The notes under the pieces: generated by a model
What the model saw: the letters and a program-made list of their open reading frames with translations, nothing else
The model's database searches: none
Told to the model about the DNA's origin: nothing
Made by a program: the position numbers and the translations under genes
Origin: Nitrospirota bacterium
GTDB taxonomy: Bacteria > Nitrospirota > 9FT-COMBO-42-15 > HDB-SIOI813
DNA length: 17,258 bases
Assembly: GCA_016214375.1 (NCBI GenBank)
Contig: JACROQ010000155.1
Location: forward strand, 1 to 17,258
Reading direction: 5' to 3'
Shown here: positions 1-7,020 of the stretch, piece by piece
How positions within the stretch are numbered: the stretch's first letter is position 1
Layout of the letters: the number at the start of each line of letters is the position of its first letter

Positions 1-1
1 T

Positions 2-94
2 GAGGAGGTGATAGCTGCCCTGAGTATGATCATGGTGGCGATTACGTTATTACCTTTTGGCACACTGGCTCTGATTACAAAATACAGGGGATAG
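2..94 (+). CDS. ABC transporter permease, C-terminal tail (5' truncated)
   Basis: The frame open from base 2 ends at TAG 92-94 and encodes 30 residues. It holds a hydrophobic final membrane helix (about ALSMIMVAITLLPFGTLAL) followed by a short basic end, TKYRG. This is the usual last helix of a binding-protein-dependent permease of the iron/thiamine type. The next gene starts 3 bases later and is an ABC ATPase, which supports the reading. Only the tail is visible, so the substrate cannot be read; the ATPase style and the VIT-type gene downstream make iron a reasonable guess. The bulk of the gene lies upstream of the window. Confidence 0.6.
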   Translation, partial: EEVIAALSMIMVAITLLPFGTLALITKYRG

Positions 95-97
95 GAT

Positions 98-716
98 ATG
101 ATCGTAACGATTGAAAATGTCTCTAAAATATATGATGAGGTTCCGATTCTTACGAATGTTTCCCTGGAGATCGGTAAGGGTGAGCGGGTCGTCATATTAG
201 GGCCTTCCGGATGTGGCAAGACCACCCTCCTGAGGATGATTGCCGGTTTTGTTGTGCCTGATAAGGGGGGTATTTTCATAGACGATCTTATTGTGGCAAA
301 GGATGGGAAGAACTATGTGGAACCTGAAGACAGAAAGATCGGGATGGTTTTCCAGGACCTTGCCTTATGGCCTCACATGAATGTCTATGAGAACCTTGCC
401 AGGTTCTCTTTCCGGCGGACAGCAGCAGAGAATAGCCCTTGCCAGGGCGCTTGTTATGCAACCAAAGATACTCTTAATGGACGAACCTCTCTCAAATCTT
501 GATCTCGATCTGAATTTACTGCTAAGGAAAGAGATCCTGAGATTGCAGGAAGATATTGGTATAACCCTGATTTATGTAACGCACGACAGGGATGAGGCCT
601 TTTCTTTAGCAACGAGGGTCATGATGATGAAACACGGCGGGATCAGGAAGACAGGCAATGTGGAAGAGATATCCCGTTATTTATCTGAGCTATCCCCTTG
701 GCAGAGAGAGACTTAA
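98..716 (+). pseudogene. ABC transporter ATPase, broken by an internal deletion/frameshift
   Basis: The first frame (98 to about 400) gives a good FbpC/PotA-like N-terminus. It has Walker A GPSGCGKTTLL at residues 35-45, the Q-loop region GMVFQDLALWPHMNVYENLA, then nonsense to a stop at 502. A second frame picks up at about 399-402 with GSLSGGQQQR (ABC signature), Walker B ILLMDEP, D-loop SNLD and H-loop VTHD, ending at TAA 714-716. In this family about 35-40 residues of helical domain normally lie between VYENLA and the signature; they are missing and the join changes frame. The two pieces total about 206 codons against roughly 240 expected. No TOBE domain is present. The gene should have powered the permease ending at base 94. 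An assembly error at the join is the main alternative to a real pseudogene. Confidence 0.85.
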
Positions 717-725
717 TGGAATATA

Positions 726-1346
726 ATGCATTTTATGCCACTCGAACTGCCGCGGTTTATAAAATCCTGGTTCCACAGGGGTGAGGCACCCGACAACCTC
801 TTAAAGAAATATCACAACGAGGACTGGCATACGCCGCAGGGGCGGCAGATCCGCGAGGTGGTCTTCGGGATGAATGATGGCCTGGTCAGTACGGTCGGGT
901 TTGTGGCCGGGGTTACAGGCGCTATCAGCGAGAGCAGGATGGTCCTTTTGACCGGCATGGCCTCGATCATGGCCGGGGCGATCTCTATGGCTATGGGAGG
1001 GTACCTGGCCTCAAAATCGCAGCGGGAGTTTTTTGAAAAAGAGCTGGAGCGGGAGAGGCGGGAGATTGTGGAGTCTCCGGAGAAGGAACGGGAGGAGATA
1101 CGGGAGATATTTGCTGGCCATGGATTTACAGAACCTGAGGTCGAGATGATCGTCCACAGGGTGACAGAGGATAAAGAGCGGTGGATCAAGTGCCATCGCC
1201 CTTATCGTCCTGTTTGGCCTTGGGGCGGGCAAGACGGCCCTGACCAGGACACACTGGCTGAAGAGCAGTCTTGAGGTCGTCTACTGGGCTCACTGGCCGC
1301 CGGGGTTGGATACATCCTGGGATGGGTTTTCTCCGTGACCCTGTGA
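726..1346 (+). pseudogene. VIT/CCC1-family Fe/Mn transporter, broken by deletion and frameshift
   Basis: VIT-family proteins move ferrous iron or manganese across membranes. The first 155 or so residues are convincing: VVFGMNDGLVSTVGFVAGVTGA (membrane segment 1), then SIMAGAISMAMGGYLASKSQ (segment 2) and the charged Glu-rich cytoplasmic helices. After KERWIK (about 1190) the frame turns to nonsense and stops at 1274. The true C-terminus continues in the next frame from about 1189 as SAIALIVLFGLGAGK and HWLKSSLEVV. A second slip near 1282-1284 is needed to read LGSLAAGVGYILGWVF and the stop at 1344-1346. About 45-55 residues, covering the loop and third/fourth membrane segments, are missing at the first join. 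It follows the broken ABC ATPase by 9 bases, so the two probably decayed together. The start at 726 has no strong ribosome site; ATG 735 is possible. Confidence 0.85.
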
Positions 1347-1400
1347 TGTCGGGAGAATCGTCATGCGCCGGGGGTTCACAAAGGGCCATGAAAGTCCAGC

Positions 1401-1475
1401 ATGTCACCCTGAGCCGAAGGCGAAGGGTCTGATCCACCGGGTTAATCAGATTCTTCGCTTCGCTCAGAATGACAT
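1401..1475 (+). repeat. Imperfect palindromic repeat with GAGCGAAGCGAA-type arms
   Basis: The left arm at 1401-1433 and the right arm at 1445-1475 are imperfect inverted copies of each other. The right arm read on the minus strand runs ATGTCATTCTGAGCGAAGCG and onward; the left arm has the same start and end with several changes in the middle, including a CCGAAGGCGAAGG variant. The 11-base centre is not paired. It fills most of the space between the broken VIT gene and the pyrophosphatase and encodes no sensible protein. It resembles the dispersed short palindromic repeats common in environmental bacterial genomes. The same 13-base core occurs twice more near 13430 and 13520. It could fold as a stem in RNA, but no T-run follows, so a terminator role is not supported. 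Confidence 0.75.
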
Positions 1476-1511
1476 GTAACGGGGATTTTCAGGTGATAAA
1501 GGAGACAAGCC

Positions 1512-3173
1512 ATGAACACAGGGAGGGCAAACGAGATGTCACAACCTGTTTATGTGATCGGCCATCGTAATCCGGATACGGATTCGATCTGTTCGGCCTT
1601 AGCCTATGCCCGCCTCAAGCAGAGGATGGGTTTTACCCATGTCGTCGCTGCCAGGGCAGGGGAGATCAATGTCCAGACTGAGTTCGTCCTCAGGACCTTT
1701 GGGATCGCTCCGCCATTCTATCTTCCGGATGTAAAGGTCAGGGTCCAGGATGTGATGACCTCTGAATCCCGCTCCATACACACAGAGATGTCCATAGGGG
1801 ATGTCCTCGATTTTATGCAGGGCTATGACCTGTTGATGGTCCCTGTGACGGACCGCGAAGGGCATTATGCAGGGGCGATCACACTGCAGGATCTGGCCCG
1901 TTTCTATAGCCGTCATGCGGATGCAGCTACGTCGAACCGTTTAGTGGGCTCTCTGATTGGGGTGGTAAAGGCCATCCACGGAAATCCCCTCTTTCTCTTT
2001 GATGAAGCCGGGATCCGGTCATGCCGGATTGTAGTAGGCGCGATGGAGACAGAGGGTTTCCTCCAGGTCATGCGGTATTATTCGGACGAAGGGTGCATCG
2101 TCATCGTCGGCGACCGGAAGGAGATCCAGCTTCAGGCCGTGGAGCAGGGCGCAAGGTGTCTCATCGTGACAGGGGGTTTTCTCCCGGATGAGGCCATCCT
2201 TGAGGCGGCCCGCAGGAAAAAGGTCAGCGTCGTCTCTGCCCCGTACGATACCGCCACGACCGTGAGGCTCTGCCACCTGAGCACATCGGCCCGTGAGGTC
2301 TATTCCACGGACTTCTACTCTGTCTCGCCCTTCCATCTCCTCGCGGACGTCAAGGCGCGGATGCTGGACTCAGGCCTCCGGGGTTGTCCTGTGGTAGGCG
2401 ATCAGGGGAGGTTGAATGGCATCCTGACCCGGCGGGACCTCTTAAAGGAATATCGCAAGCAAGTTATCCTGGTAGACCACAATGAGGCCAGTCAGGCCGT
2501 GCCCGGCATTGAGGAGGCCGAGGTGATGGAGGTCTTTGATCATCACCGGATCGGCAGTTTTCAGACGCTTCATCCGATCCTCTTTGTCGTGGAGCCGGTC
2601 GGGTGTACGAATACCCTGATCACAGAGCTTTACCAGAAATATAATATAGAGCCGGAGCCCCCCTATGCAGGGCTGATGCTCTCTGCCATCCTGTCGGATA
2701 CCGTGATCCTGAGGTCTCCGACCACCACGGACCGTGACCGGAAGGCCGCGGCCTATCTCGCTGAGATCGCCGGCCTGGAGATCCGGCAGATGGGCGAGGA
2801 GATCTTTAATGCCAGCTCAGACCTGCTGAAGAAGGCCCCTGAGGAGATCATCAGGACCGATTACAAGATGTATGAAGTCAAAAATCACAGGATCGGGATC
2901 GGGCAGATCGAGGTCATTGAGATGCTGACATTTGAGAAACTCAGGGGGCCCCTGCTGGATGCCCTCCGGCAGATAGCTTATAACGACCGGCTGACCCTCG
3001 CCTGTCTCCTCGTGTCGGACATTATCTATGAGAACAGCCTTCTCCTCTTCACAGGCGATTCCGCTGTCATCACCCGGATGGGCTACCCCCTCCTCTCTCC
3101 GGACCTTGCCGAACTGAAGGGGGTCCTCTCCCGGAAAAAACAGCTTGTCCCCAGGCTCTTAAGCGCCCTGTAA
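1512..3173 (+). CDS. ppaC: Manganese-dependent inorganic pyrophosphatase with CBS-DRTGG-CBS regulatory insert
   Basis: This is a family II (DHH/DHHA2) pyrophosphatase that hydrolyses PPi to phosphate in the cytoplasm and is Mn/Co dependent. Over 553 residues the order is: DHH domain start with GHRNPDTDS (17-25, metal ligands H18, D22, D24); CBS at about 75-130; a DRTGG-like region at about 140-250; CBS at about 255-315; then the DHH domain resumes with VDHNE (321-325), VFDHH (341-345) and SDTVILRSPT (395-404). The DHHA2 domain ends with SRKKQ (540-544), the substrate-binding basic motif. All expected catalytic motifs are present. CBS-type members are controlled by adenine nucleotides, and DRTGG-containing ones have been reported to bind Ap4A. 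ATG 1512 has an AGGAG-type site about 7 bases upstream; ATG 1536 is a second possible start. It probably has its own transcription unit. Confidence 0.95.
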   Translation: MNTGRANEMSQPVYVIGHRNPDTDSICSALAYARLKQRMGFTHVVAARAGEINVQTEFVLRTFGIAPPFYLPDVKVRVQDVMTSESRSIHTEMSIGDVLDFMQGYDLLMVPVTDREGHYAGAITLQDLARFYSRHADAATSNRLVGSLIGVVKAIHGNPLFLFDEAGIRSCRIVVGAMETEGFLQVMRYYSDEGCIVIVGDRKEIQLQAVEQGARCLIVTGGFLPDEAILEAARRKKVSVVSAPYDTATTVRLCHLSTSAREVYSTDFYSVSPFHLLADVKARMLDSGLRGCPVVGDQGRLNGILTRRDLLKEYRKQVILVDHNEASQAVPGIEEAEVMEVFDHHRIGSFQTLHPILFVVEPVGCTNTLITELYQKYNIEPEPPYAGLMLSAILSDTVILRSPTTTDRDRKAAAYLAEIAGLEIRQMGEEIFNASSDLLKKAPEEIIRTDYKMYEVKNHRIGIGQIEVIEMLTFEKLRGPLLDALRQIAYNDRLTLACLLVSDIIYENSLLLFTGDSAVITRMGYPLLSPDLAELKGVLSRKKQLVPRLLSAL

Positions 3174-3181
3174 AAAAATAC

Positions 3182-3210
3182 TTGACATCCCATAAAATTG
3201 GGAATAAAAT
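3182..3210 (+). promoter_or_regulatory. Near-consensus sigma70 promoter of the exopolysaccharide operon
   Basis: TTGACA at 3182-3187 and TAAAAT at 3205-3210 are separated by exactly 17 bases. Transcription would start about 3216-3218, at or next to the ATG at 3218. It sits 8 bases after the pyrophosphatase stop codon and is the only strong promoter before a run of six tightly spaced genes. Confidence 0.8.
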
Positions 3211-3215
3211 CCCAA
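3188..3215. promoter_or_regulatory. Alternating TCCCA/TGGGA boxes over the -10 region (candidate operator)
   Basis: TCCCA at 3188-3192, TTGGGA at 3198-3203 and TCCCAA at 3210-3215 alternate in orientation. They form two overlapping inverted repeats, the second being TTGGGA-N6-TCCCAA. They fill the spacer and cover the -10 box, the usual place for a repressor site. The first gene of the operon, the DUF6502 protein, is the natural candidate to bind here. The binding claim is inference; the repeat is seen directly. Confidence 0.5.
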
Positions 3216-3217
3216 AT

Positions 3218-4051
3218 ATGAAACGGAACCTTCATCAGGCCATATCCGCCGCAGTCCTGCAGTTGCTGAGGCCGTTAATGCGAATCCTCCTCCGGAACGG
3301 GATCCCCTACGGGACCTTTGCAGACCTTGCAAAACGGGTCTACGTCAGGGTGGCCATGGAGGAGTTCGGGCTTCCGGACAGGAAGCAGTCTGTCTCCCGC
3401 GTCTCCATCATCACGGGACTGACGCGAAAAGAGGTCAGCCGTATCAACAGCCTTCCTGAGATGGAAGACAGCGGGACCGTAGAACGGTATAACCGTGCGG
3501 CGCGGGTCATCAGCGGCTGGGTGCGCGATAAGAAGTTCACTGACAGCAGTGGTAAACCTGCCGATCTCCTGTTAGAGGGGAAGGGGGCGACCTTCAATGA
3601 ATTAGTCAGGCTGTTCAGCGGGGATGTGCCTGCGCGTGCTATATTGGACGAGCTGGAACGTGTTGGGCTTGTCAAACCCCTGTCTAACGGCCGTATCCGG
3701 CTGCTCTCCCATGCCTATATCCCGTCCTCAGAGGAGGTGGACAAGCTGGGCATTTTAGGTACAGATGTAAAGGACCTGATCACGACCATAGATTACAACC
3801 TGAACTGCGAGGCCGGCAGCGGTCTCCTTCAACGGAAGGTCTCTTATGATAATCTCCCGGAAGAGGTCCTGCCAGAGCTGCGCAAGCTGGCAGCGAAGCG
3901 CGGGCAATCCCTGTTAGAGGCGATGGACAAATGGCTTTCCATGTATGACCGCGATGTCAACAAGTCTGTCCGCGGGAGCGGGAGAAGGCGCGCTGGCATC
4001 GGCATCTACTACTTTGAAGAGGAGTTACAAGAGGGAGGAGAAAAGAGATGA
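3218..4051 (+). CDS. DUF6502 family protein, putative regulator, probably leaderless mRNA
   Basis: A 277-residue soluble protein. The N-terminus MKRNLHQAISAAVLQLLRPLMRILLRNGIPYGTFADLAKRVY matches the DUF6502 pattern as I recall it. The section GLPDRKQSVSRVSIITGLTRKEVSRI resembles a helix-turn-helix, and a second region (about residues 130-165) looks like a winged helix. There is no signal peptide or membrane segment. The function is not established; a DNA-binding role is inferred from these helices and from the palindromic boxes in its promoter. The start at 3218 is preferred because the frame upstream runs through the promoter and no ribosome site precedes the ATG, while the predicted transcript begins at it. 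The stop overlaps the next gene (ATGA), so the two are translationally coupled. DUF6502 genes are often next to DUF5666 genes, as here. Confidence 0.85.
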   Translation: MKRNLHQAISAAVLQLLRPLMRILLRNGIPYGTFADLAKRVYVRVAMEEFGLPDRKQSVSRVSIITGLTRKEVSRINSLPEMEDSGTVERYNRAARVISGWVRDKKFTDSSGKPADLLLEGKGATFNELVRLFSGDVPARAILDELERVGLVKPLSNGRIRLLSHAYIPSSEEVDKLGILGTDVKDLITTIDYNLNCEAGSGLLQRKVSYDNLPEEVLPELRKLAAKRGQSLLEAMDKWLSMYDRDVNKSVRGSGRRRAGIGIYYFEEELQEGGEKR

Positions 4052-5145
4052 AGAAAGGGATGATCTATAACATCTGGCTTGTAGGAGCCACTATGTTCGC
4101 CCTTGTCGCCTGTGGAACCGGGGACCCCGGAGGCCTTGCCGGCGGCGGGATCGGCGGCACCGGGATCAGCGTTGGAAAGATTACCGCCTTTGGGAGTGTT
4201 TTTGTGAATGGCGTCGAGTTTGAAACGTCGGACGCAACGATCACTACGGATGGGAAAACAGCTATTCAGGACGATTTAGAGATCGGGATGATCGTTGCTG
4301 TGGAGGGGACATTTAATGTTGATGGGGTTCGTGGGACTGCCAAGAGTATTAAATTTAAGGACAACCTTGAAGGGCCTGTAGGAAGTGTAGATACGGGTGC
4401 CGCCCAGACATTGACCGTACTTGGTCAGACAGTGAAAGTAGATTCCTCGACAGACATCTATGATGTGAGTGGGAATAGTTCTGATATCAAGGGCGTCAGG
4501 TATACCCTTTCCAGTATAGATATCAATTCAGGGGATATTGTAGAGGTGAGCGGCTTTGTAGATTCAACAGGGGTCATTCATGCCACATATATCAAGGTTA
4601 AAGAATCATCAGGCGAGGGAGAGATAGAAATTAAAGGGACGATCAGTAATCTGCATGTAAATTTCAAGACCTTCAATATAGGTGCTCTGGTTGTTGACTA
4701 CAACGGTGATGTCCAGATTGAAGTGCCCAATGGTCTTCTTAGCAATGATCAATTTGTCGAGGTCAAGGGGACGTCAGTCGTTGATAATGCCGGTGTACTA
4801 ACACTGACCGCCAGCAAGATAGAGGCCGAGGATGAGATCTTCAGCATCGCCGGAAGGACAGAAGGGGGGAAGGTGGAGGTGGAGGGGGTTGTGACCAGTG
4901 TGACCAACCGTGATTTAGAGAAGAAGTTTGAGATCAACAATGGTCAGCAGGTTCAGATTACCGATAACACGAAAATCAAGAAGAACGATTCTGTGGGTTC
5001 TGTGATAGACATTACCCTTGGCGCCAGGCTGAAGGTGGAGGGGACTTTAGACGCCAATGGTGTCCTCATCGCCAAAGAGATATCCATAGAATCCGAAGAC
5101 GGCAGCGGTTCGCCTGATGATGGATCGGGGGAGAGTGGACACTAA
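4048..5145 (+). CDS. DUF5666-repeat lipoprotein
   Basis: A 365-residue exported lipoprotein. The N-terminal MKKG plus a hydrophobic stretch ends in the lipobox LVAC (residues 19-22). Gly follows the Cys, so sorting to the outer membrane is likely. A Gly-rich linker (about 23-40) precedes four related beta-rich repeats of about 65-80 residues each: roughly 40-103, 107-186, 194-260 and 277-348. Each has the pattern 'G.v..v....f.v.g..v..d..t...... l..G..V.V.G.....G...A..I', typical of DUF5666. The acidic Ser/Gly tail (about 349-365) is low-complexity. Its role is unknown; the OB-like small barrels could bind polymer or scaffold envelope partners. A strong GGAGG site lies inside the end of the DUF6502 gene. 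Confidence 0.9.
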   Translation: MKKGMIYNIWLVGATMFALVACGTGDPGGLAGGGIGGTGISVGKITAFGSVFVNGVEFETSDATITTDGKTAIQDDLEIGMIVAVEGTFNVDGVRGTAKSIKFKDNLEGPVGSVDTGAAQTLTVLGQTVKVDSSTDIYDVSGNSSDIKGVRYTLSSIDINSGDIVEVSGFVDSTGVIHATYIKVKESSGEGEIEIKGTISNLHVNFKTFNIGALVVDYNGDVQIEVPNGLLSNDQFVEVKGTSVVDNAGVLTLTASKIEAEDEIFSIAGRTEGGKVEVEGVVTSVTNRDLEKKFEINNGQQVQITDNTKIKKNDSVGSVIDITLGARLKVEGTLDANGVLIAKEISIESEDGSGSPDDGSGESGH

Positions 5146-5147
5146 GC

Positions 5148-6032
5148 ATGACCGGGCACATCTTGATCACAGGGATCGGCGGACCAGCCGGGAGGAGCGC
5201 CGTCACCTATTTCCGGAGAAACGGGGTCCCGGTCATCGGGACAGACATCCGGGAGGTTGAGACCCCTGTAGAGTCCTTTTATGTCATCCCGCCGGCCGGG
5301 GATCCCCTGTTTGCCGCAACCCTGCTCGGGATCATCAAAAAGGAGAGGCCCTCTCTCCTGATCCCAACAGTGTCAGAAGAGCTCCCTATCATCTCGAGAC
5401 TTAAGAGGCCCATCGAAGGGGAGGGCTGCACGGTTCTCATATCGCCTCCGGCGGCTGTAGATATTGCCAATGACAAATTAAAGACCGCCATGATTATGGC
5501 GGGTCATGGCATCCCTGTCCCCGTATCCTTTGACGAGAAGACCTCAAGGGAGTTTATTGCTAAGGAACTAAGCTTCCCTCTCCTCTCGAAGCCCCGCGTC
5601 GGCCGGGGCGGCCGGGGTGTCGCCATCTATCGAAATCTTGAGGAACTTTTCAAGGAGACCAGGACAGGTCTTATCTTTCAGGAATTTATTCCAGGTGAGG
5701 AATTTGATGTGAATCTCTTTATAGGCCGGAGGGGCGAGACGGTTGACGGGGTCGTCCTCGAAAAGACCCTCCTTAAAGAAGGGATTATCGGCAATGCGGT
5801 CGCTGTGGAAAGGGTTGAGAGGGAGGATCTGGTTCAATTGGGGGCAAAGGCCGCCCATGTCCTGGCCATGGAAGGCCCCTTAGATATAGATATCCGCTTG
5901 AGATGGGATGGGACGCCGGTACTCTTAGAGATCAATGCAAGGCTTGGGGGAAATGTCCTCTCGGCAGAGGAGATATTGGAGGGCCTGTTCGTGACGTGGG
6001 AGAAGAAGGAAAGGATAGATGTACATCTATAG
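5148..6032 (+). CDS. ATP-grasp domain ligase (CarB-like)
   Basis: A 294-residue cytoplasmic protein. The N-terminal Rossmann-like pre-ATP-grasp part starts ILITGIGGPAGRS (about 5-17). The ATP-grasp fold follows with SKPRVGRGGRGV (147-158, glycine-rich ATP loop), QEFIPGEEFDVN (178-189) and the metal-binding EINARLGGN (261-269). This resembles the carbamoyl-phosphate synthase large-subunit ATP-grasp family, whose members join a carboxylate to an amine through an acyl-phosphate. The substrate cannot be read. It starts 2 bases after the lipoprotein stop and ends 14 bases inside the next gene. Inference: in an operon with an amino-sugar deacetylase it may modify the freed amine or make a precursor. 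Confidence 0.85.
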   Translation: MTGHILITGIGGPAGRSAVTYFRRNGVPVIGTDIREVETPVESFYVIPPAGDPLFAATLLGIIKKERPSLLIPTVSEELPIISRLKRPIEGEGCTVLISPPAAVDIANDKLKTAMIMAGHGIPVPVSFDEKTSREFIAKELSFPLLSKPRVGRGGRGVAIYRNLEELFKETRTGLIFQEFIPGEEFDVNLFIGRRGETVDGVVLEKTLLKEGIIGNAVAVERVEREDLVQLGAKAAHVLAMEGPLDIDIRLRWDGTPVLLEINARLGGNVLSAEEILEGLFVTWEKKERIDVHL

Positions 6033-7020
6033 AACAATCATCATCGCCTTATCCTTGTTCTTCGTGATGGGGATGACCCCGCTTGCGGCAGAAGACAGGA
6101 AGGGTTTGCAGATCAAAGGATGGATCGGGGGATGGGAACCTGATTATACCCGGAAGGGTTATGAGACGATGTTCTTTTATGACGGACTGAACAGATTAGA
6201 CCTCTATGCCGGTTACAGTTATTCTGATCAGGTCTACTATAACCGGAAAAAGATCTATGCCAGCGGCTATTACTTTTACCGCCCTGATTCCTACCTGAAG
6301 CTCTATCTGGCCCAAAAGGATTATGACTACCCTGTAGACCCTTCAGTACAGAAGCCTAACCCTGACTCAAACTCCTACGATAAGGTCCCGGCAGCCGAGC
6401 TGGAGGTATCCCACTGGTTCGTGAAATCACTGCGGGGGACGCTGGCCTATGAATACTTCAAACCCAGCTTTTTTTATGATAAAGATACAACGGCAGAAAA
6501 TCAGAAGATCAGCGCTGAGGTCTACTATCTCCTCCCGGTTGACTTTCTAAAGGCCAAGGTGATCTATGCCAATCTGAGAGATCCGGACCCGAATACCACC
6601 GAGATCAAGGGGCGGGATAACCTGAAGACCTCGTCCGGCACCGCAACAACAACGGACATCAGGTATCAGACCTCTTCTCTCCTTGGCGGCGCCGTAGAGT
6701 TTGAACGGGATCAGTGGAGCGCTGAATTAAAGTACCTCCCCAACAGAGACCTGGATAACAGCTATAAATATTCATTCCTCACCGGTGTCGGGTATGAGTT
6801 GAATCCGCGTCTGTCAACCCGGCTGGATTATGTCTATGATAAGTATTCTGCAATCAGCAATTTTGCCGGCGAGACGGCTAAGGTCTATAGGATGTCTGCC
6901 CTGTATGAGTTAAACGAGAGGGTAGACCTTGGTGTCGGTTATAAGCATATCCATATCCCCCGGGGGAATGAGAATACAGGATTCTTGTCCCTGTCTTATA
7001 AAACCGGACTGGTGTTCTGA
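6019..7020 (+). CDS. Outer-membrane beta-barrel protein, YaiO-like
   Basis: A 333-residue protein with a signal peptide (basic start, hydrophobic IIIALSLFFVMGM, likely cut after LAA near residue 24). The rest is made of alternating beta-strands rich in Tyr and aromatic pairs, such as YAGYSYSDQVYY, and it ends GLVF with a terminal Phe, the classic OM barrel sorting signal. About 12-16 strands look possible. It resembles the barrel part of YaiO and, functionally, the PgaA exporter pore, but has no TPR region of its own; TPRs lie at the start of the next gene. The start overlaps the ATP-grasp gene by 14 bases with an AGGAAAGGA site. Stop and the next start share one base (TGATG). Likely role: polymer exit pore. 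Confidence 0.8.
   Translation: MYIYRTIIIALSLFFVMGMTPLAAEDRKGLQIKGWIGGWEPDYTRKGYETMFFYDGLNRLDLYAGYSYSDQVYYNRKKIYASGYYFYRPDSYLKLYLAQKDYDYPVDPSVQKPNPDSNSYDKVPAAELEVSHWFVKSLRGTLAYEYFKPSFFYDKDTTAENQKISAEVYYLLPVDFLKAKVIYANLRDPDPNTTEIKGRDNLKTSSGTATTTDIRYQTSSLLGGAVEFERDQWSAELKYLPNRDLDNSYKYSFLTGVGYELNPRLSTRLDYVYDKYSAISNFAGETAKVYRMSALYELNERVDLGVGYKHIHIPRGNENTGFLSLSYKTGLVF

Noticed and set aside
3182..3217. Upstream TTG start for the DUF6502 protein
   Set aside because: The added residues are encoded by the -35 to -10 region of a near-consensus promoter, and the family start fits ATG 3218.
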